From the NCBI RefSeq assembly GCF_041583835.1, contig NZ_JBFHFC010000009.1, forward strand, positions 1 to 64,000: a stretch of DNA of 64,000 nucleotides, written 5' to 3'. The position numbers and the translations under genes are program-made. Within the stretch, counting starts at the first letter, position 1. Every line of letters begins with the position of its first letter. A model generated the notes under the pieces. It was not told the origin of the DNA and ran no database searches. It was given only the letters and a program-made list of their open reading frames with translations. The DNA is from Thiomicrorhabdus sp041583835 (GTDB taxonomy: Bacteria; Pseudomonadota; Gammaproteobacteria; Thiomicrospirales; Thiomicrospiraceae). Below are positions 1 through 8,428 of this stretch, one piece after another.

Positions 1-111
1 CATCGATACAAATAATGTAAATTTCTTGCTTCCTATGTACTTCTTCGCGAAGGAACGAAAGGAATTAAATTTGAAAATAACTCGCAAGCTAATGAAATTT
101 TAAGTAAACGT

Positions 112-188
112 TGGTACGACCGAGTGGACTCGAACCACCGACCCCCACCATGTCAAGGTGGTGCTCTAACCAACTGAGCTACGGTCGT
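112..188 (-). tRNA. tRNA-Val (anticodon GAC)
   Basis: Read on the minus strand, the sequence folds into a full cloverleaf. The 7-bp acceptor stem is ACGACCG paired with CGGTCGT. The anticodon stem CCACC/GGTGG encloses the loop TTGACAT, giving anticodon GAC, and a GTTCGAGTC T-loop region is present. The 3' CCA is encoded at 114-112. It lies 38 bp downstream of tRNA-Leu and is probably co-transcribed with it. Confidence 0.97.
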
Positions 189-226
189 ACAATAGAAAGT
201 GTATTTTTAAGTTAAGAACTTAAAAA

Positions 227-313
227 TGGTACCAGTGGGCGGACTCGAACCGCCACGCTATCACTAGCATCGGATTTTGAATCCGACGTGTCTACCAATT
301 TCACCACACTGGC
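227..313 (-). tRNA. tRNA-Leu (anticodon CAA)
   Basis: The minus strand gives an 87-nt class II tRNA with a long variable arm. The acceptor stem is GCCAGTG with CACTGGT (the first pair is G-U). The anticodon stem TCGGA/TCCGA closes the loop TTCAAAA, so the anticodon is CAA. The 3' CCA is encoded. It is the first gene behind the strong promoter at 331-359. Confidence 0.97.
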
Positions 314-330
314 TTGTTGTGAAGATGCGC

Positions 331-359
331 ATTATAGGGGGAAGAAAATTTACTGTCAA
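331..359 (-). promoter_or_regulatory. sigma70 promoter of the tRNA-Leu/tRNA-Val unit
   Basis: On the minus strand a perfect -35 TTGACA (359-354) is followed by a 17-bp spacer and a perfect -10 TATAAT (336-331), then a GC-rich discriminator GCGC. A GC-rich discriminator is typical of stable-RNA promoters under stringent control. The predicted start is about 10 bp before the tRNA-Leu 5' end. Confidence 0.9.
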
Positions 360-474
360 CCCGAGACGCCACTTTTAGTGAATTTTTTTAATGCCATTTT
401 CCCGTTTGCGAGGTTTATATTAAATCCATGCTTTTGTTATTGGCAATTTTAGTGCTGTGATAAAAATTAGTGTT

Positions 475-503
475 TTGACTGCGTTATAGGAATTATTAAT
501 AAT
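475..503 (+). promoter_or_regulatory. possible sigma70 promoter of the GGDEF/EAL gene
   Basis: TTGACT at 475-480 is followed, after 16-17 bp, by the AT-rich TAATAAT at 497-503. It lies about 60 bp before the start codon at 561. The rest of 314-560 shows no gene. The -10 is not sharp, so this is a tentative call. Confidence 0.45.
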
Positions 504-560
504 CCACATTCAAAAAAAATTATGGGGCTTTTGCCCGCCGTTGTATGAGGGTTTCGTTGA

Positions 561-2492
561 ATGGCAATATTCAAGAACATTGAAAATAAAGATAAGTGGA
601 TGATTTATCTTAAGTCGTTACTGTTGGGTATGGCATTTATTATGCCTTTCGCTTATATCCAATTCAGCCAGATTCAAGCCGATATGCATCCTTCCTATTT
701 TATCATGCCGGCACTGGCCTCGATTTTAGTGGCGATTTTGCTGGTTAAGGTTAATTTGTTGCAGGCAAAGGTAATGCGTGAGCGTTCCTTGTTTAAGGCA
801 GCGGTCGATTTTTCTCTGGAATTTACTTATATCCGCACGGTTGAAGGGAAATACGAATACGTTTCTCCGGCCGTGACGGAAATAACCGGGTATTCTCAAA
901 AAGAATTTTACGATAACCCGAGTTTTATGGATCGAATCATTCATCCGGATGACAAGGTGAATTGGGGCGGGCATGTTCATAATGTGAACCATCATGGTAA
1001 GCCTGAAAATATCGAGTTTCGTATTGTGACTAAATCCGGTGAAGTACGTTGGATTCAACATCTGTGCGGTGCTGTTTATGATTCTAAGGGTGAGATAATT
1101 GGTGTGCGTTCGACTAATATCGATGTGACGGAACGCCATTTGACCGATGATAAACTCAAAAAATTGGGCTTTTATGATCCTTTAACTAATTTGCCGAACC
1201 GTAGATACGTTTCCGATTATTTGGCCGATTCGATCTTGAAGGATCAGATTGCGGAAGAGGTTCAGGAGTTTGCGGTCATGTTCCTGGATTTGAATCGCTT
1301 TAAGTATGTGAACGATGCGCACGGTCACACGGTTGGCGATGAACTGCTGCGCCAGGTTGCCGAGCGTTTTCAAACCAGTTGCATGAGTGCTCAGAAGGGT
1401 GTGATTAGCCGTTTTGGCGGTGATGAGTTTGTAATCGTCAAACACGGGGATGTTTCGCCAACCGCGATCCAGCGCTGTGTTAATAAGTTGAATCAGATTC
1501 TGGAAGAACCCTTTATGGTTCAAGGGCACAGTCTGAGTATCGGCACCAGTGTCGGTGTGGCGGTCTATCCGCGGGACGGTATGTCGGCTGAAACTTTGAT
1601 TAAGAATGCGGATGCGGCAATGTTTCAGGCCAAGAACGAGGGTCTGAACATGAAGTTTTTCTCGCACGAGATGGCCGAACATGCGTTTAATATGGTGGGG
1701 CTTCAGTCTCAACTTAAGAATGCGCTGAATGAAGGCTTGATCCAGCCGCACTATCAGCCGTTGGTGGATATGAAAACCGGCCAGACTATCGGGGTTGAAG
1801 TATTGGCTCGCTGGATCACTCAAGACGGAAGCCAAGCGCCATCTCCGGCCGTGTTCATCCCGGTATCCGAAGAGACCGGGTTGATCTGGTCGTTGAGCGA
1901 AATGATGATTTCTCAGGCAGGGCGGCAGATCATTAAGTGGCAGGACTTGGGGGTGAAGATGAAATATTCGATCAACGTTTCTGCACGCCAGTTTGCCGAC
2001 GATAATTTCTGTAACCAAGCGATCAATCAATTCAGACGATTGGGTGTCGATCCAGGTTCGGTACAGATAGAACTGACTGAAACCATACTGTTAAATAACA
2101 TTGAGCGCAGCATTGAAAAAATTCAGCATTTAAAGGCGGAAGGTTTTTCAATTGCTTTGGATGACTTTGGAACCGGTTTCGCATCGTTGCATTACTTGAC
2201 GCTTTTCCCGCTGGACACCTTAAAGGTGGATCGTGCATTTGTCGTGAATATACTGGAAGACAAACGTCAGTATGCAATCGCCAAATCGATCATTAATCTG
2301 GCACATGATCTTGATTTGGTGGTGGTTGCCGAAGGTATTGAAACGGAAGAGCAGCGTCAATTGTTGGCGGACTTAGGGTGCGATATCGGGCAAGGCTACC
2401 TGTTTAGCAGACCGGTCGCGCCGGAAAATATCTCTTTGAGCCATATTGGCGGCGGCGAGAGTTTCATTCCACAAGGAACACGTGTTCAATAG
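561..2492 (+). CDS. membrane-anchored PAS-GGDEF-EAL cyclic di-GMP signalling protein
   Basis: The protein should make or degrade the second messenger cyclic di-GMP at the inner membrane. Two N-terminal membrane segments (about 14-35 and 45-65) are followed by a PAS domain (about 75-195). A diguanylate cyclase domain comes next, with an intact GGDEF motif near residue 287. The C-terminal phosphodiesterase domain (about 380-630) keeps the later motifs ELTET, DDFGTG, KVDR, AEGIE and QGYLF. The signature EAL reads E413-V-L, which keeps the metal-binding glutamate. Both activities may therefore be present. It is monocistronic, and the ligand of the PAS domain cannot be read from sequence. Confidence 0.93.
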   Translation: MAIFKNIENKDKWMIYLKSLLLGMAFIMPFAYIQFSQIQADMHPSYFIMPALASILVAILLVKVNLLQAKVMRERSLFKAAVDFSLEFTYIRTVEGKYEYVSPAVTEITGYSQKEFYDNPSFMDRIIHPDDKVNWGGHVHNVNHHGKPENIEFRIVTKSGEVRWIQHLCGAVYDSKGEIIGVRSTNIDVTERHLTDDKLKKLGFYDPLTNLPNRRYVSDYLADSILKDQIAEEVQEFAVMFLDLNRFKYVNDAHGHTVGDELLRQVAERFQTSCMSAQKGVISRFGGDEFVIVKHGDVSPTAIQRCVNKLNQILEEPFMVQGHSLSIGTSVGVAVYPRDGMSAETLIKNADAAMFQAKNEGLNMKFFSHEMAEHAFNMVGLQSQLKNALNEGLIQPHYQPLVDMKTGQTIGVEVLARWITQDGSQAPSPAVFIPVSEETGLIWSLSEMMISQAGRQIIKWQDLGVKMKYSINVSARQFADDNFCNQAINQFRRLGVDPGSVQIELTETILLNNIERSIEKIQHLKAEGFSIALDDFGTGFASLHYLTLFPLDTLKVDRAFVVNILEDKRQYAIAKSIINLAHDLDLVVVAEGIETEEQRQLLADLGCDIGQGYLFSRPVAPENISLSHIGGGESFIPQGTRVQ

Positions 2493-2686
2493 TCCGGATT
2501 GGCATTCGTCCTATTTTTAAAATCCTTTAACGAAAATCCGTACCCCTGGTTGCAACGGCCGGGGCGTTTATTGGTCTATCTGGTCTAAGCGCTTGAAAGC
2601 AGGTGGGATTTAAGCGAAAATAGCACGCTTTATTTTATGGACGCCGTTTAGGTTTGAATTCTTCAAGCTGTGGTGATTTTCCCCGC

Positions 2687-3757
2687 GTGAAAAGACAAGA
2701 CTTTTTCTTTGAATTACCCGACGAATTAATTGCTCAACAGCCGGCGGCACAACGACGCGGTAGTCGACTACTGGTGTTAAATCCTAATGCCGAAGTCGGG
2801 CAGAGTATCACTGACGCACAGTTTCCCAGTTTCCTCGATTATTTGAAAGCGGATGATTTATTGGTATTCAATAACACCAAGGTGATTCCGGCACGACTGT
2901 TTGGTCAAAAATCGACCGGCGGCAAAGTGGAGTTATTAATCGAGCGAGTGGTCGATGAGAGTACCGTCTTAAGTCATGTGCGTTCGAGCAATGCGCCGAA
3001 ACCGGGTGCCCGGTTGATCATTGAGGATGCCTTTGAGGTTGAAGTGTTGGGTCGTCAAGATGCATTGTTTATTCTTAAGGTACTGTCCGATCAAACGGCC
3101 TTGGAGCTGATCGAAGCACACGGTCATATGCCTTTGCCGCCATACATTGAGCGTCCGGAAGATCAGCAGGAAGATAAAAACCGCTATCAAACGGTTTATT
3201 CCAGTAAGCCGGGTGCCGTGGCCGCTCCGACCGCAGGGTTGCATTTTGATGAAGATTTATTGCATGAAATTCAAGCCAAAGGCGTGCAGCTTGGCTTTGT
3301 TACCTTGCATGTCGGCGCGGGCACTTTCAAGCCGGTTCAAGTGGATGATATTGCGGAGCATGTCATGCATTCAGAGTATTTGGAAGTGGACGCTAAACTG
3401 GTCGAGCAGATCAAGCAGGCACGCGCCAAAGGTGGACGGGTTTTTGCCGTGGGAACGACGAGTGTTCGTTGTTTGGAAAGTGCGACGAGTTTTAGCAAGT
3501 CGGGAGAGATCGAACCTTATCAGGGTGAAACCGATATCTTTATCACGCCGGGCTATGAATTTAAGCAGGTAGATGGATTGTTGACCAATTTCCATCTGCC
3601 GGAGTCGACATTGATTATGTTGGTATCCGCATTGGCGGGGTATCAGCATACCATGCACGCTTATGCGCATGCCGTTGCGGAGAAATACCGCTTTTTCAGT
3701 TATGGCGATGCCATGCTGATTTTGCCGAAAACGTCCGCGACCAATGCCCAGGGATGA
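2687..3757 (+). CDS. queA: S-adenosylmethionine:tRNA ribosyltransferase-isomerase QueA
   Basis: QueA transfers the ribosyl moiety of SAM to preQ1 in tRNA, forming epoxyqueuosine at wobble position 34 of GUN anticodons. Family blocks are clear: the FELPDELIAQQP start, VFNNTKVIPARL, APTAGLHF near residue 178, and FHLPESTLIML near the C-terminus. I chose the GTG at 2687, giving 356 aa, because the protein then begins as the family does. An in-frame TTG at 2654 would add 11 unconserved residues. tgt, which acts one step earlier, follows 23 bp downstream. Confidence 0.95.
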   Translation: MKRQDFFFELPDELIAQQPAAQRRGSRLLVLNPNAEVGQSITDAQFPSFLDYLKADDLLVFNNTKVIPARLFGQKSTGGKVELLIERVVDESTVLSHVRSSNAPKPGARLIIEDAFEVEVLGRQDALFILKVLSDQTALELIEAHGHMPLPPYIERPEDQQEDKNRYQTVYSSKPGAVAAPTAGLHFDEDLLHEIQAKGVQLGFVTLHVGAGTFKPVQVDDIAEHVMHSEYLEVDAKLVEQIKQARAKGGRVFAVGTTSVRCLESATSFSKSGEIEPYQGETDIFITPGYEFKQVDGLLTNFHLPESTLIMLVSALAGYQHTMHAYAHAVAEKYRFFSYGDAMLILPKTSATNAQG

Positions 3758-3780
3758 ACCTGGGTTAACAAGGAAATAGA

Positions 3781-4893
3781 ATGGAATTTGAATTAGATAA
3801 TACAGACGGTCGCGCCCGCAGAGGCCGACTTAAATTTGCTCGCGGTACGGTGGAAACGCCGGCGTTTATGCCGGTTGGAACTTATGGTTCTGTTAAAGGA
3901 ATGACGCCGGAAGAAGTGAAAGCGACCGGTGCGCAAATCATTCTCGGTAATACGTTTCATCTCGCCTTGCGTCCGGGAACCGACATCATTGAATTGCACG
4001 GTGACCTGCATGACTTTACGCATTGGGAAGGGCCGATTCTGACGGATTCCGGTGGATTTCAGGTATTCAGCCTCGGCAAAATGCGCAAAATCAAGGAAGA
4101 GGGCGTGACCTTCAATAGTCCTGTGGACGGCGCAAAGATTTTCATGGGGCCGGAAGAGTCGATGGAAGTTCAGCGTAAGTTGGGTTCCGACATTGTCATG
4201 ATCTTTGATGAATGCACGCCTTATCCAGCCTCTCACGAAGTGGCGAAAGAGTCGATGCAGTTATCGATGCGTTGGGCGAGACGTTCTAAAGACGCGCATG
4301 GCGACAGTCCGGCCGCGTTGTTCGGTATCGTACAGGGCGGAATGTATGAAGACCTGCGTATCGAATCAATCGAAGGTTTAAAAGAGATCGGTTTTGACGG
4401 TTATGCAATTGGCGGTTTGTCGGTCGGTGAGCCAAAAGAAGAGATGATGGCGACCCTGGATTATACCGAACCGCATATGCCGAAAGACAAGCCTCGTTAT
4501 TTGATGGGGGTGGGCAAGCCGGAGGACATCGTCGAGGCGGTGCGTCGCGGTATCGATATGTTCGATTGCGTGATTCCGACGCGAAACGCACGTAACGGCT
4601 TTTTGTTCACGTCTAAAGGTGTGGTCAAAATTCGCAATGCCAAGCATAAAATCAGTTTGGAGCCGTTGGATTCGGAATGTGATTGTTACACCTGTCAGAA
4701 CTATACACGTGCTTATTTGCATCATTTAGATAAGTGTCGTGAAATTCAGGGCGCGCGTTTGAATACAATTCACAATCTGCACTACTATCAGACATTGATG
4801 CGCGGGTTGCGCGACGCGATTGCTGAAAATAGACTGGATGCTTTCGTAGAGTCGTTTTATGAAGGAATCGGAGAACCGGTTCCGGCGCTTTAG
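3781..4893 (+). CDS. tgt: tRNA-guanine(34) transglycosylase Tgt
   Basis: Tgt exchanges guanine-34 of tRNA Asp, Asn, His and Tyr for the queuosine precursor preQ1. The 370-aa protein has the general-base aspartate D89 in DSGGFQVF, the nucleophile candidate D262 in MFDCVIPTRNARNG, and the zinc site C300-x-C302-x2-C305 with H331. All lie two residues off the Escherichia coli numbering. A good Shine-Dalgarno, AAGGAAA, precedes the ATG. It forms an operon with queA and precedes yajC-secDF in the order usual for gammaproteobacteria. Confidence 0.97.
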   Translation: MEFELDNTDGRARRGRLKFARGTVETPAFMPVGTYGSVKGMTPEEVKATGAQIILGNTFHLALRPGTDIIELHGDLHDFTHWEGPILTDSGGFQVFSLGKMRKIKEEGVTFNSPVDGAKIFMGPEESMEVQRKLGSDIVMIFDECTPYPASHEVAKESMQLSMRWARRSKDAHGDSPAALFGIVQGGMYEDLRIESIEGLKEIGFDGYAIGGLSVGEPKEEMMATLDYTEPHMPKDKPRYLMGVGKPEDIVEAVRRGIDMFDCVIPTRNARNGFLFTSKGVVKIRNAKHKISLEPLDSECDCYTCQNYTRAYLHHLDKCREIQGARLNTIHNLHYYQTLMRGLRDAIAENRLDAFVESFYEGIGEPVPAL

Positions 4894-4906
4894 TGGTCGA
4901 GTTTAT

Positions 4907-4955
4907 CGGGCCTTTATTGTGAATTGCAATAAAATGAACCGGCCCGGTGATTTTT
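4907..4955 (+). terminator. possible terminator after tgt
   Basis: CGGGCC (4907-4912) pairs with GGCCCG (4941-4946), and an inner arm TTTATTG pairs with CAATAAA. A TTTTT run follows at about 4951. The internal bulge makes this weaker than the other terminators in the window, so read-through into yajC is possible. Confidence 0.5.
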
Positions 4956-4973
4956 AGCAGATTTTTACGATTA

Positions 4974-4998
4974 GCTGTGCCACAATATGTGCCACAGC
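4974..4998. repeat. near-perfect dyad upstream of yajC
   Basis: Arms GCTGTGCCACA (4974-4984) and TGTGCCACAGC (4988-4998) flank ATA. They form an 11-bp inverted repeat with one mismatched position. The element also reads as a direct repeat of TGTGCCACA. It lies about 38-62 bp before the yajC start codon, a position suited to an operator or to a leader hairpin. No T-run follows, so it is not a normal terminator. Confidence 0.6.
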
Positions 4999-5035
4999 AA
5001 ATAGCTTTTATATGATTTAGTTAGGAGGAAAATAG

Positions 5036-5365
5036 ATGAGCTTTTTTATTAGCGATGCAATGGCGGAAGGTACAGCAGCGGCGCAAGGCGGCGGATGGGA
5101 AGGTTTGATCCCACTAGTCTTATTGTTTGTGGTGTTCTATTTCTTATTGATTCGTCCACAGCAGAAAAAAGTAAAAGAACATAAGGCGCTTGTGGCGGCG
5201 ATGAAGAAAGGCGACGAAGTCGTTACCTACGGCGGTCTGGCCGGTAAGATTCGCGACTTGGGCGAAACCTTCTGTGATCTGGAAATTGCAGACAATATCA
5301 TCGTAAAAGTAGAGCGTCAGAACATTTCGCGCTTACTTCCAAAAGGTACTTTAAAAGGCGAATAA
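5036..5365 (+). CDS. yajC: preprotein translocase accessory subunit YajC
   Basis: YajC is the small partner of SecDF in the holotranslocon. The 109-aa protein has a short N-terminal stretch, one membrane helix (about 21-40) ending in the family signature LIRPQQKK, and a cytoplasmic domain with GDEVVTYGGLAGKI. The ribosome binding site TAGGAGGA is one of the strongest in the window. secD follows 73 bp downstream, past a weak terminator. Confidence 0.96.
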   Translation: MSFFISDAMAEGTAAAQGGGWEGLIPLVLLFVVFYFLLIRPQQKKVKEHKALVAAMKKGDEVVTYGGLAGKIRDLGETFCDLEIADNIIVKVERQNISRLLPKGTLKGE

Positions 5366-5381
5366 GTCTTTCGCTAATTAG

Positions 5382-5405
5382 AAGGGGGCAATAGCCCCTT
5401 TTGTT
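5382..5405 (+). terminator. terminator or attenuator between yajC and secD
   Basis: AAGGGG pairs with CCCCTT around a short loop, followed by TTTTGTTGTTT. The stem is only 6-7 bp. It may reduce rather than stop transcription into secD, which lies 34 bp further on. Confidence 0.6.
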
Positions 5406-5438
5406 GTTTCATAATCCTTAAAAACCTGGATTTCAACT

Positions 5439-7322
5439 ATGTTTCAAACACAACAAAAATTGATTGCAAACCGCTATCCGGCATGGAAATACGTGCTGTT
5501 GGTTTTAACGACTGTTATCGGTTTGATTTATGCTATGCCGAACCTGTTCGGGGATGATCCCGCGGTTCAGATTTCACCGGCGAAATCCGTGACGTTTACC
5601 TCCGAGACGCAACAGCAGGTCGATCAAGTACTTTCCTCCGCCAACTTGGCAATCAAGTCGACCGTGTTTGAAAACGGCAACTTCTTAATTCGTTTTGAGA
5701 ATACCGAAGATCAGCTAAAAGCGAAGTCGTTATTGAAAGAATCGCTTGGCCGTACAGCGGTGGTGGCGTTGAACCTGGCGCCTGCCACTCCGGCCTTTTT
5801 AACGGCGGTTGGTGCAAAACCGATGTATCTGGGGCTGGATTTGCGAGGTGGTGTTCACTTTTTGATGGATGTTGACATGGACGCGGCGGTAGGCAAAGCC
5901 TATTTGCGTTATGTGGACGAGGTTAAGGATGTCCTGCGTACTCATAAAGTGCGTTATTTAGCCGCCGAGTATGAAAACGAAAAACTATGGGTGAAATTCA
6001 AGGATATTGAAACCATGCAGGCCGGTTTACAGGTTTTGCAAAATGAATATGCCGATGAATTGAAAGCGACGGCCATGCCGGATACCGCTTCACCGATGGT
6101 TGAATTAAGCCTGTCTCCGAAAGCGATTGCAGATACCAAGAAGTTTGCGTTACAACAAAACATTACGACGCTACGTAACCGTATCAACGAGTTGGGAGTT
6201 GCTGAGCCTGTGATTCAACAGCAGGGCGATCGACGAATCGTCGTGCAGCTTCCGGGGGTTCAGGATACGGCACGTGCGAAAGAAATTTTGGGTGCGACGG
6301 CGACTTTGGAATTCCGTTTGGTTGAAGAACGCGGCGATGCGGAACGTGCGGAACAGTCGGGCTATGCCCCTCACGGTTCTAAGCTTTATAAGTTCCGTGA
6401 CGGTACGCCGATTCTTTTGCAGCGTAACGTGATCGTAAGTGGTGAGAACGTTATTAACGCCCAGTCCGGCATTGATCCGCAGCAAGGTTCTGCGATGGTT
6501 AACGTTACGTTGGACGGAGCGGGCGGACGTAAAATGCTGGCGACGACCAAGAAAAACGTCGGTAACCGTATGGCGGTGGTCTTTATCGAAAATCGCGTTG
6601 AGACCGTCGAGCAAAACGGTGAAAAGGTTAAGAAACGTATTACCACCAAGGACGTGATTAACGCCGCGGTTATTCGCGGTCAGTTCTCAAACCGTTTCCA
6701 GATCACCGGTTTGGATTCGCCTCAGGAAGCTCAGGACTTAGCGTTATTGTTGCGTGCCGGAGCATTGGCGGCACCGATGGAGATCGTTGAAGAGCGTACC
6801 GTCGGACCGAGTTTGGGGCAGGACAACATTGATCAAGGCTTCATGTCTGTCGTCGTCGGTTTTATTCTGGTATTGGTTTTAATGGCCTGGCGTTACAAAA
6901 CTTTCGGGATGGTGGCCAACTTGGCGTTGACACTGAACTTGGTGATTATTGTCGCCGTATTGTCTATGTTGCAAGCGACTTTGACCTTGCCGGGTATCGC
7001 CGGTATCGTTCTGACCGTTGGTATGGCGGTGGATGCCAACGTACTGATTTTTGAACGTATTCGTGAGGAATTACGAAACAGTTCGATTCAGACTGCAATT
7101 TACGCCGGTTACGAAAAAGCGTTCGTGACCATTGCTGATGCCAACATCACGACGTTGTTGGCGGCGATTGTGTTGTTCAGTTTCGGAACCGGTCCGATTA
7201 AAGGGTTTGCGATCACTTTGTCCATCGGGATTTTGACCTCGATGTTTACAGCAATATTGGGAACTCGTGCCATCATTAACGTCATGTACGGTAATAAGCG
7301 CGTTGAGAAACTGTCAATTTAG
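5439..7322 (+). CDS. secD: protein translocase subunit SecD
   Basis: SecD and SecF form a proton-driven RND-type complex that pulls secreted proteins into the periplasm. The 627-aa protein has a first membrane helix (about 17-35) and a large periplasmic region with the conserved GLDLRGGVHF block near residue 131. Five C-terminal helices (about 470-620) include GMAVDANVLIFERIREE, the helix that carries the conserved aspartate. Length matches the family (about 615 aa). secF starts 10 bp downstream. Confidence 0.97.
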   Translation: MFQTQQKLIANRYPAWKYVLLVLTTVIGLIYAMPNLFGDDPAVQISPAKSVTFTSETQQQVDQVLSSANLAIKSTVFENGNFLIRFENTEDQLKAKSLLKESLGRTAVVALNLAPATPAFLTAVGAKPMYLGLDLRGGVHFLMDVDMDAAVGKAYLRYVDEVKDVLRTHKVRYLAAEYENEKLWVKFKDIETMQAGLQVLQNEYADELKATAMPDTASPMVELSLSPKAIADTKKFALQQNITTLRNRINELGVAEPVIQQQGDRRIVVQLPGVQDTARAKEILGATATLEFRLVEERGDAERAEQSGYAPHGSKLYKFRDGTPILLQRNVIVSGENVINAQSGIDPQQGSAMVNVTLDGAGGRKMLATTKKNVGNRMAVVFIENRVETVEQNGEKVKKRITTKDVINAAVIRGQFSNRFQITGLDSPQEAQDLALLLRAGALAAPMEIVEERTVGPSLGQDNIDQGFMSVVVGFILVLVLMAWRYKTFGMVANLALTLNLVIIVAVLSMLQATLTLPGIAGIVLTVGMAVDANVLIFERIREELRNSSIQTAIYAGYEKAFVTIADANITTLLAAIVLFSFGTGPIKGFAITLSIGILTSMFTAILGTRAIINVMYGNKRVEKLSI

Positions 7323-7331
7323 GATGCCGAC

Positions 7332-8345
7332 ATGAGTGAAATGACAATGAAAAAAGAAATTGATTTTATGGGGAAGCGCCATCTGGCGATGGCGTTTTCG
7401 GTGTTATTGATTATCGGCTCATTTGCCGGGCTTTGGATTAAGGGATTGAACTTCGGTATCGATTTTACCGGCGGTACCCTAATTGAACTTTCTTATCCGG
7501 AAGCGGTTGATTTGAATGAGGTCAGAACCGATTTAAGTAAAGCGGGTTACGACGAAGCCGTTGCTCAGCATTTCGGTTCCGCAACCGATGTGTTGATCCG
7601 TATTGCACCTCGAGAAGGGTTGAATTCCGCACAGTTGAGCAACCAGGTGATGGATGCTTTGAAAGAAGGTACCAAGGGTGAGATTACCCTGCGTCGCGTT
7701 GAGTTTGTCGGTCCGCAAGTCGGTGACGAGTTGACTGAAGACGGTGCTTTAGCTGTGTTGTATGCATTGATCGGGGTTTTGATTTATGTCGCTTTACGAT
7801 TTGAGTGGCGTTTTTCGCTTGGATCGGTAGCGGCTTTGGTTCACGACGTTATCATTACCGTGGGTGTTTTTGCGTGGACGCAAACTCAGTTCGACCTGAC
7901 GGTATTGGCAGCGATTCTAGCGGTTATCGGTTATTCTTTGAACGATACCATCGTTGTATTTGACCGTGTGCGTGAAAACTTCCGTACTATGCGTGAAGGC
8001 GAGCCGGTCGATGTCACGAATTCAGCGGTTAACCAGATGCTGTCGCGTACTATTATGACGTCCTTGACTACCTTGTTGGTGTTATTGGCGTTATTCTTCC
8101 TCGGCGGTGAAATCATTCACGGATTTGCGCTGGCGTTGATTGTCGGGGTGGTTGTGGGTACTTATTCTTCAACCTATATTGCCAGTGCGATTGCGATTCT
8201 GTTAGGTGTTTCTAAAGAAGACTTGATGAAAGCACCGAAAGAGGGTGTGGACAGCGAAGCCGAAGAAGCGGAGTTACAGCGTCTGTTCCTGGAGCAGGAA
8301 GCAAAACGTGAAGCCCGTGAGTTGGCGGCGAAAGCAAAGCAGTAA
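7332..8345 (+). CDS. secF: protein translocase subunit SecF
   Basis: The 337-aa partner of SecD has six predicted membrane helices, the signature NFGIDFTGGT near residue 40, and VIGYSLNDTIVVFDRVREN in the C-terminal helix bundle. The C-terminal tail (about 295-337) is rich in Glu, Lys and Ala and is probably a cytoplasmic helix. It is translationally close to secD, and a strong terminator follows the gene. Confidence 0.97.
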   Translation: MSEMTMKKEIDFMGKRHLAMAFSVLLIIGSFAGLWIKGLNFGIDFTGGTLIELSYPEAVDLNEVRTDLSKAGYDEAVAQHFGSATDVLIRIAPREGLNSAQLSNQVMDALKEGTKGEITLRRVEFVGPQVGDELTEDGALAVLYALIGVLIYVALRFEWRFSLGSVAALVHDVIITVGVFAWTQTQFDLTVLAAILAVIGYSLNDTIVVFDRVRENFRTMREGEPVDVTNSAVNQMLSRTIMTSLTTLLVLLALFFLGGEIIHGFALALIVGVVVGTYSSTYIASAIAILLGVSKEDLMKAPKEGVDSEAEEAELQRLFLEQEAKREARELAAKAKQ

Positions 8346-8382
8346 GAAAATGAACAGGCCTGGCGGTTTTTCCGCCGGGAGT

Positions 8383-8413
8383 AAGCCAGATAGCGCGCTA
8401 TCTGGCTTTTTTA
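8383..8413 (+). terminator. rho-independent terminator after secF
   Basis: A perfect 26-bp palindrome with arms AAGCCAGATAGCG and CGCTATCTGGCTT is followed by a T-run. A smaller GGCGG/CCGCC hairpin lies just upstream, at about 8360-8378. Confidence 0.92.
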
Positions 8414-8428
8414 TTTGAGAGAAAACAA

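Noticed and set aside
42..53. CTTCGCGAAG palindrome downstream of the tRNA genes
   Set aside because: A 10-bp palindrome without a T-run on the minus strand. It is too short to call a terminator, and the region 1-111 shows nothing else.
726..1139. Open frame on the minus strand opposite the GGDEF/EAL gene
   Set aside because: It is a shadow of a gene with clear domains. The translation has no recognisable motif and no ribosome binding site context.
1182..2030. 282-codon minus-strand open frame inside the GGDEF/EAL gene
   Set aside because: It lies wholly within the conserved GGDEF and EAL coding region, and its protein has a random-looking His/Arg/Gln-rich composition.
2654..2686. TTG start of QueA at 2654
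   Set aside because: The 11 extra residues match nothing in the family. GTG 2687 gives the conserved N-terminus and the normal length.
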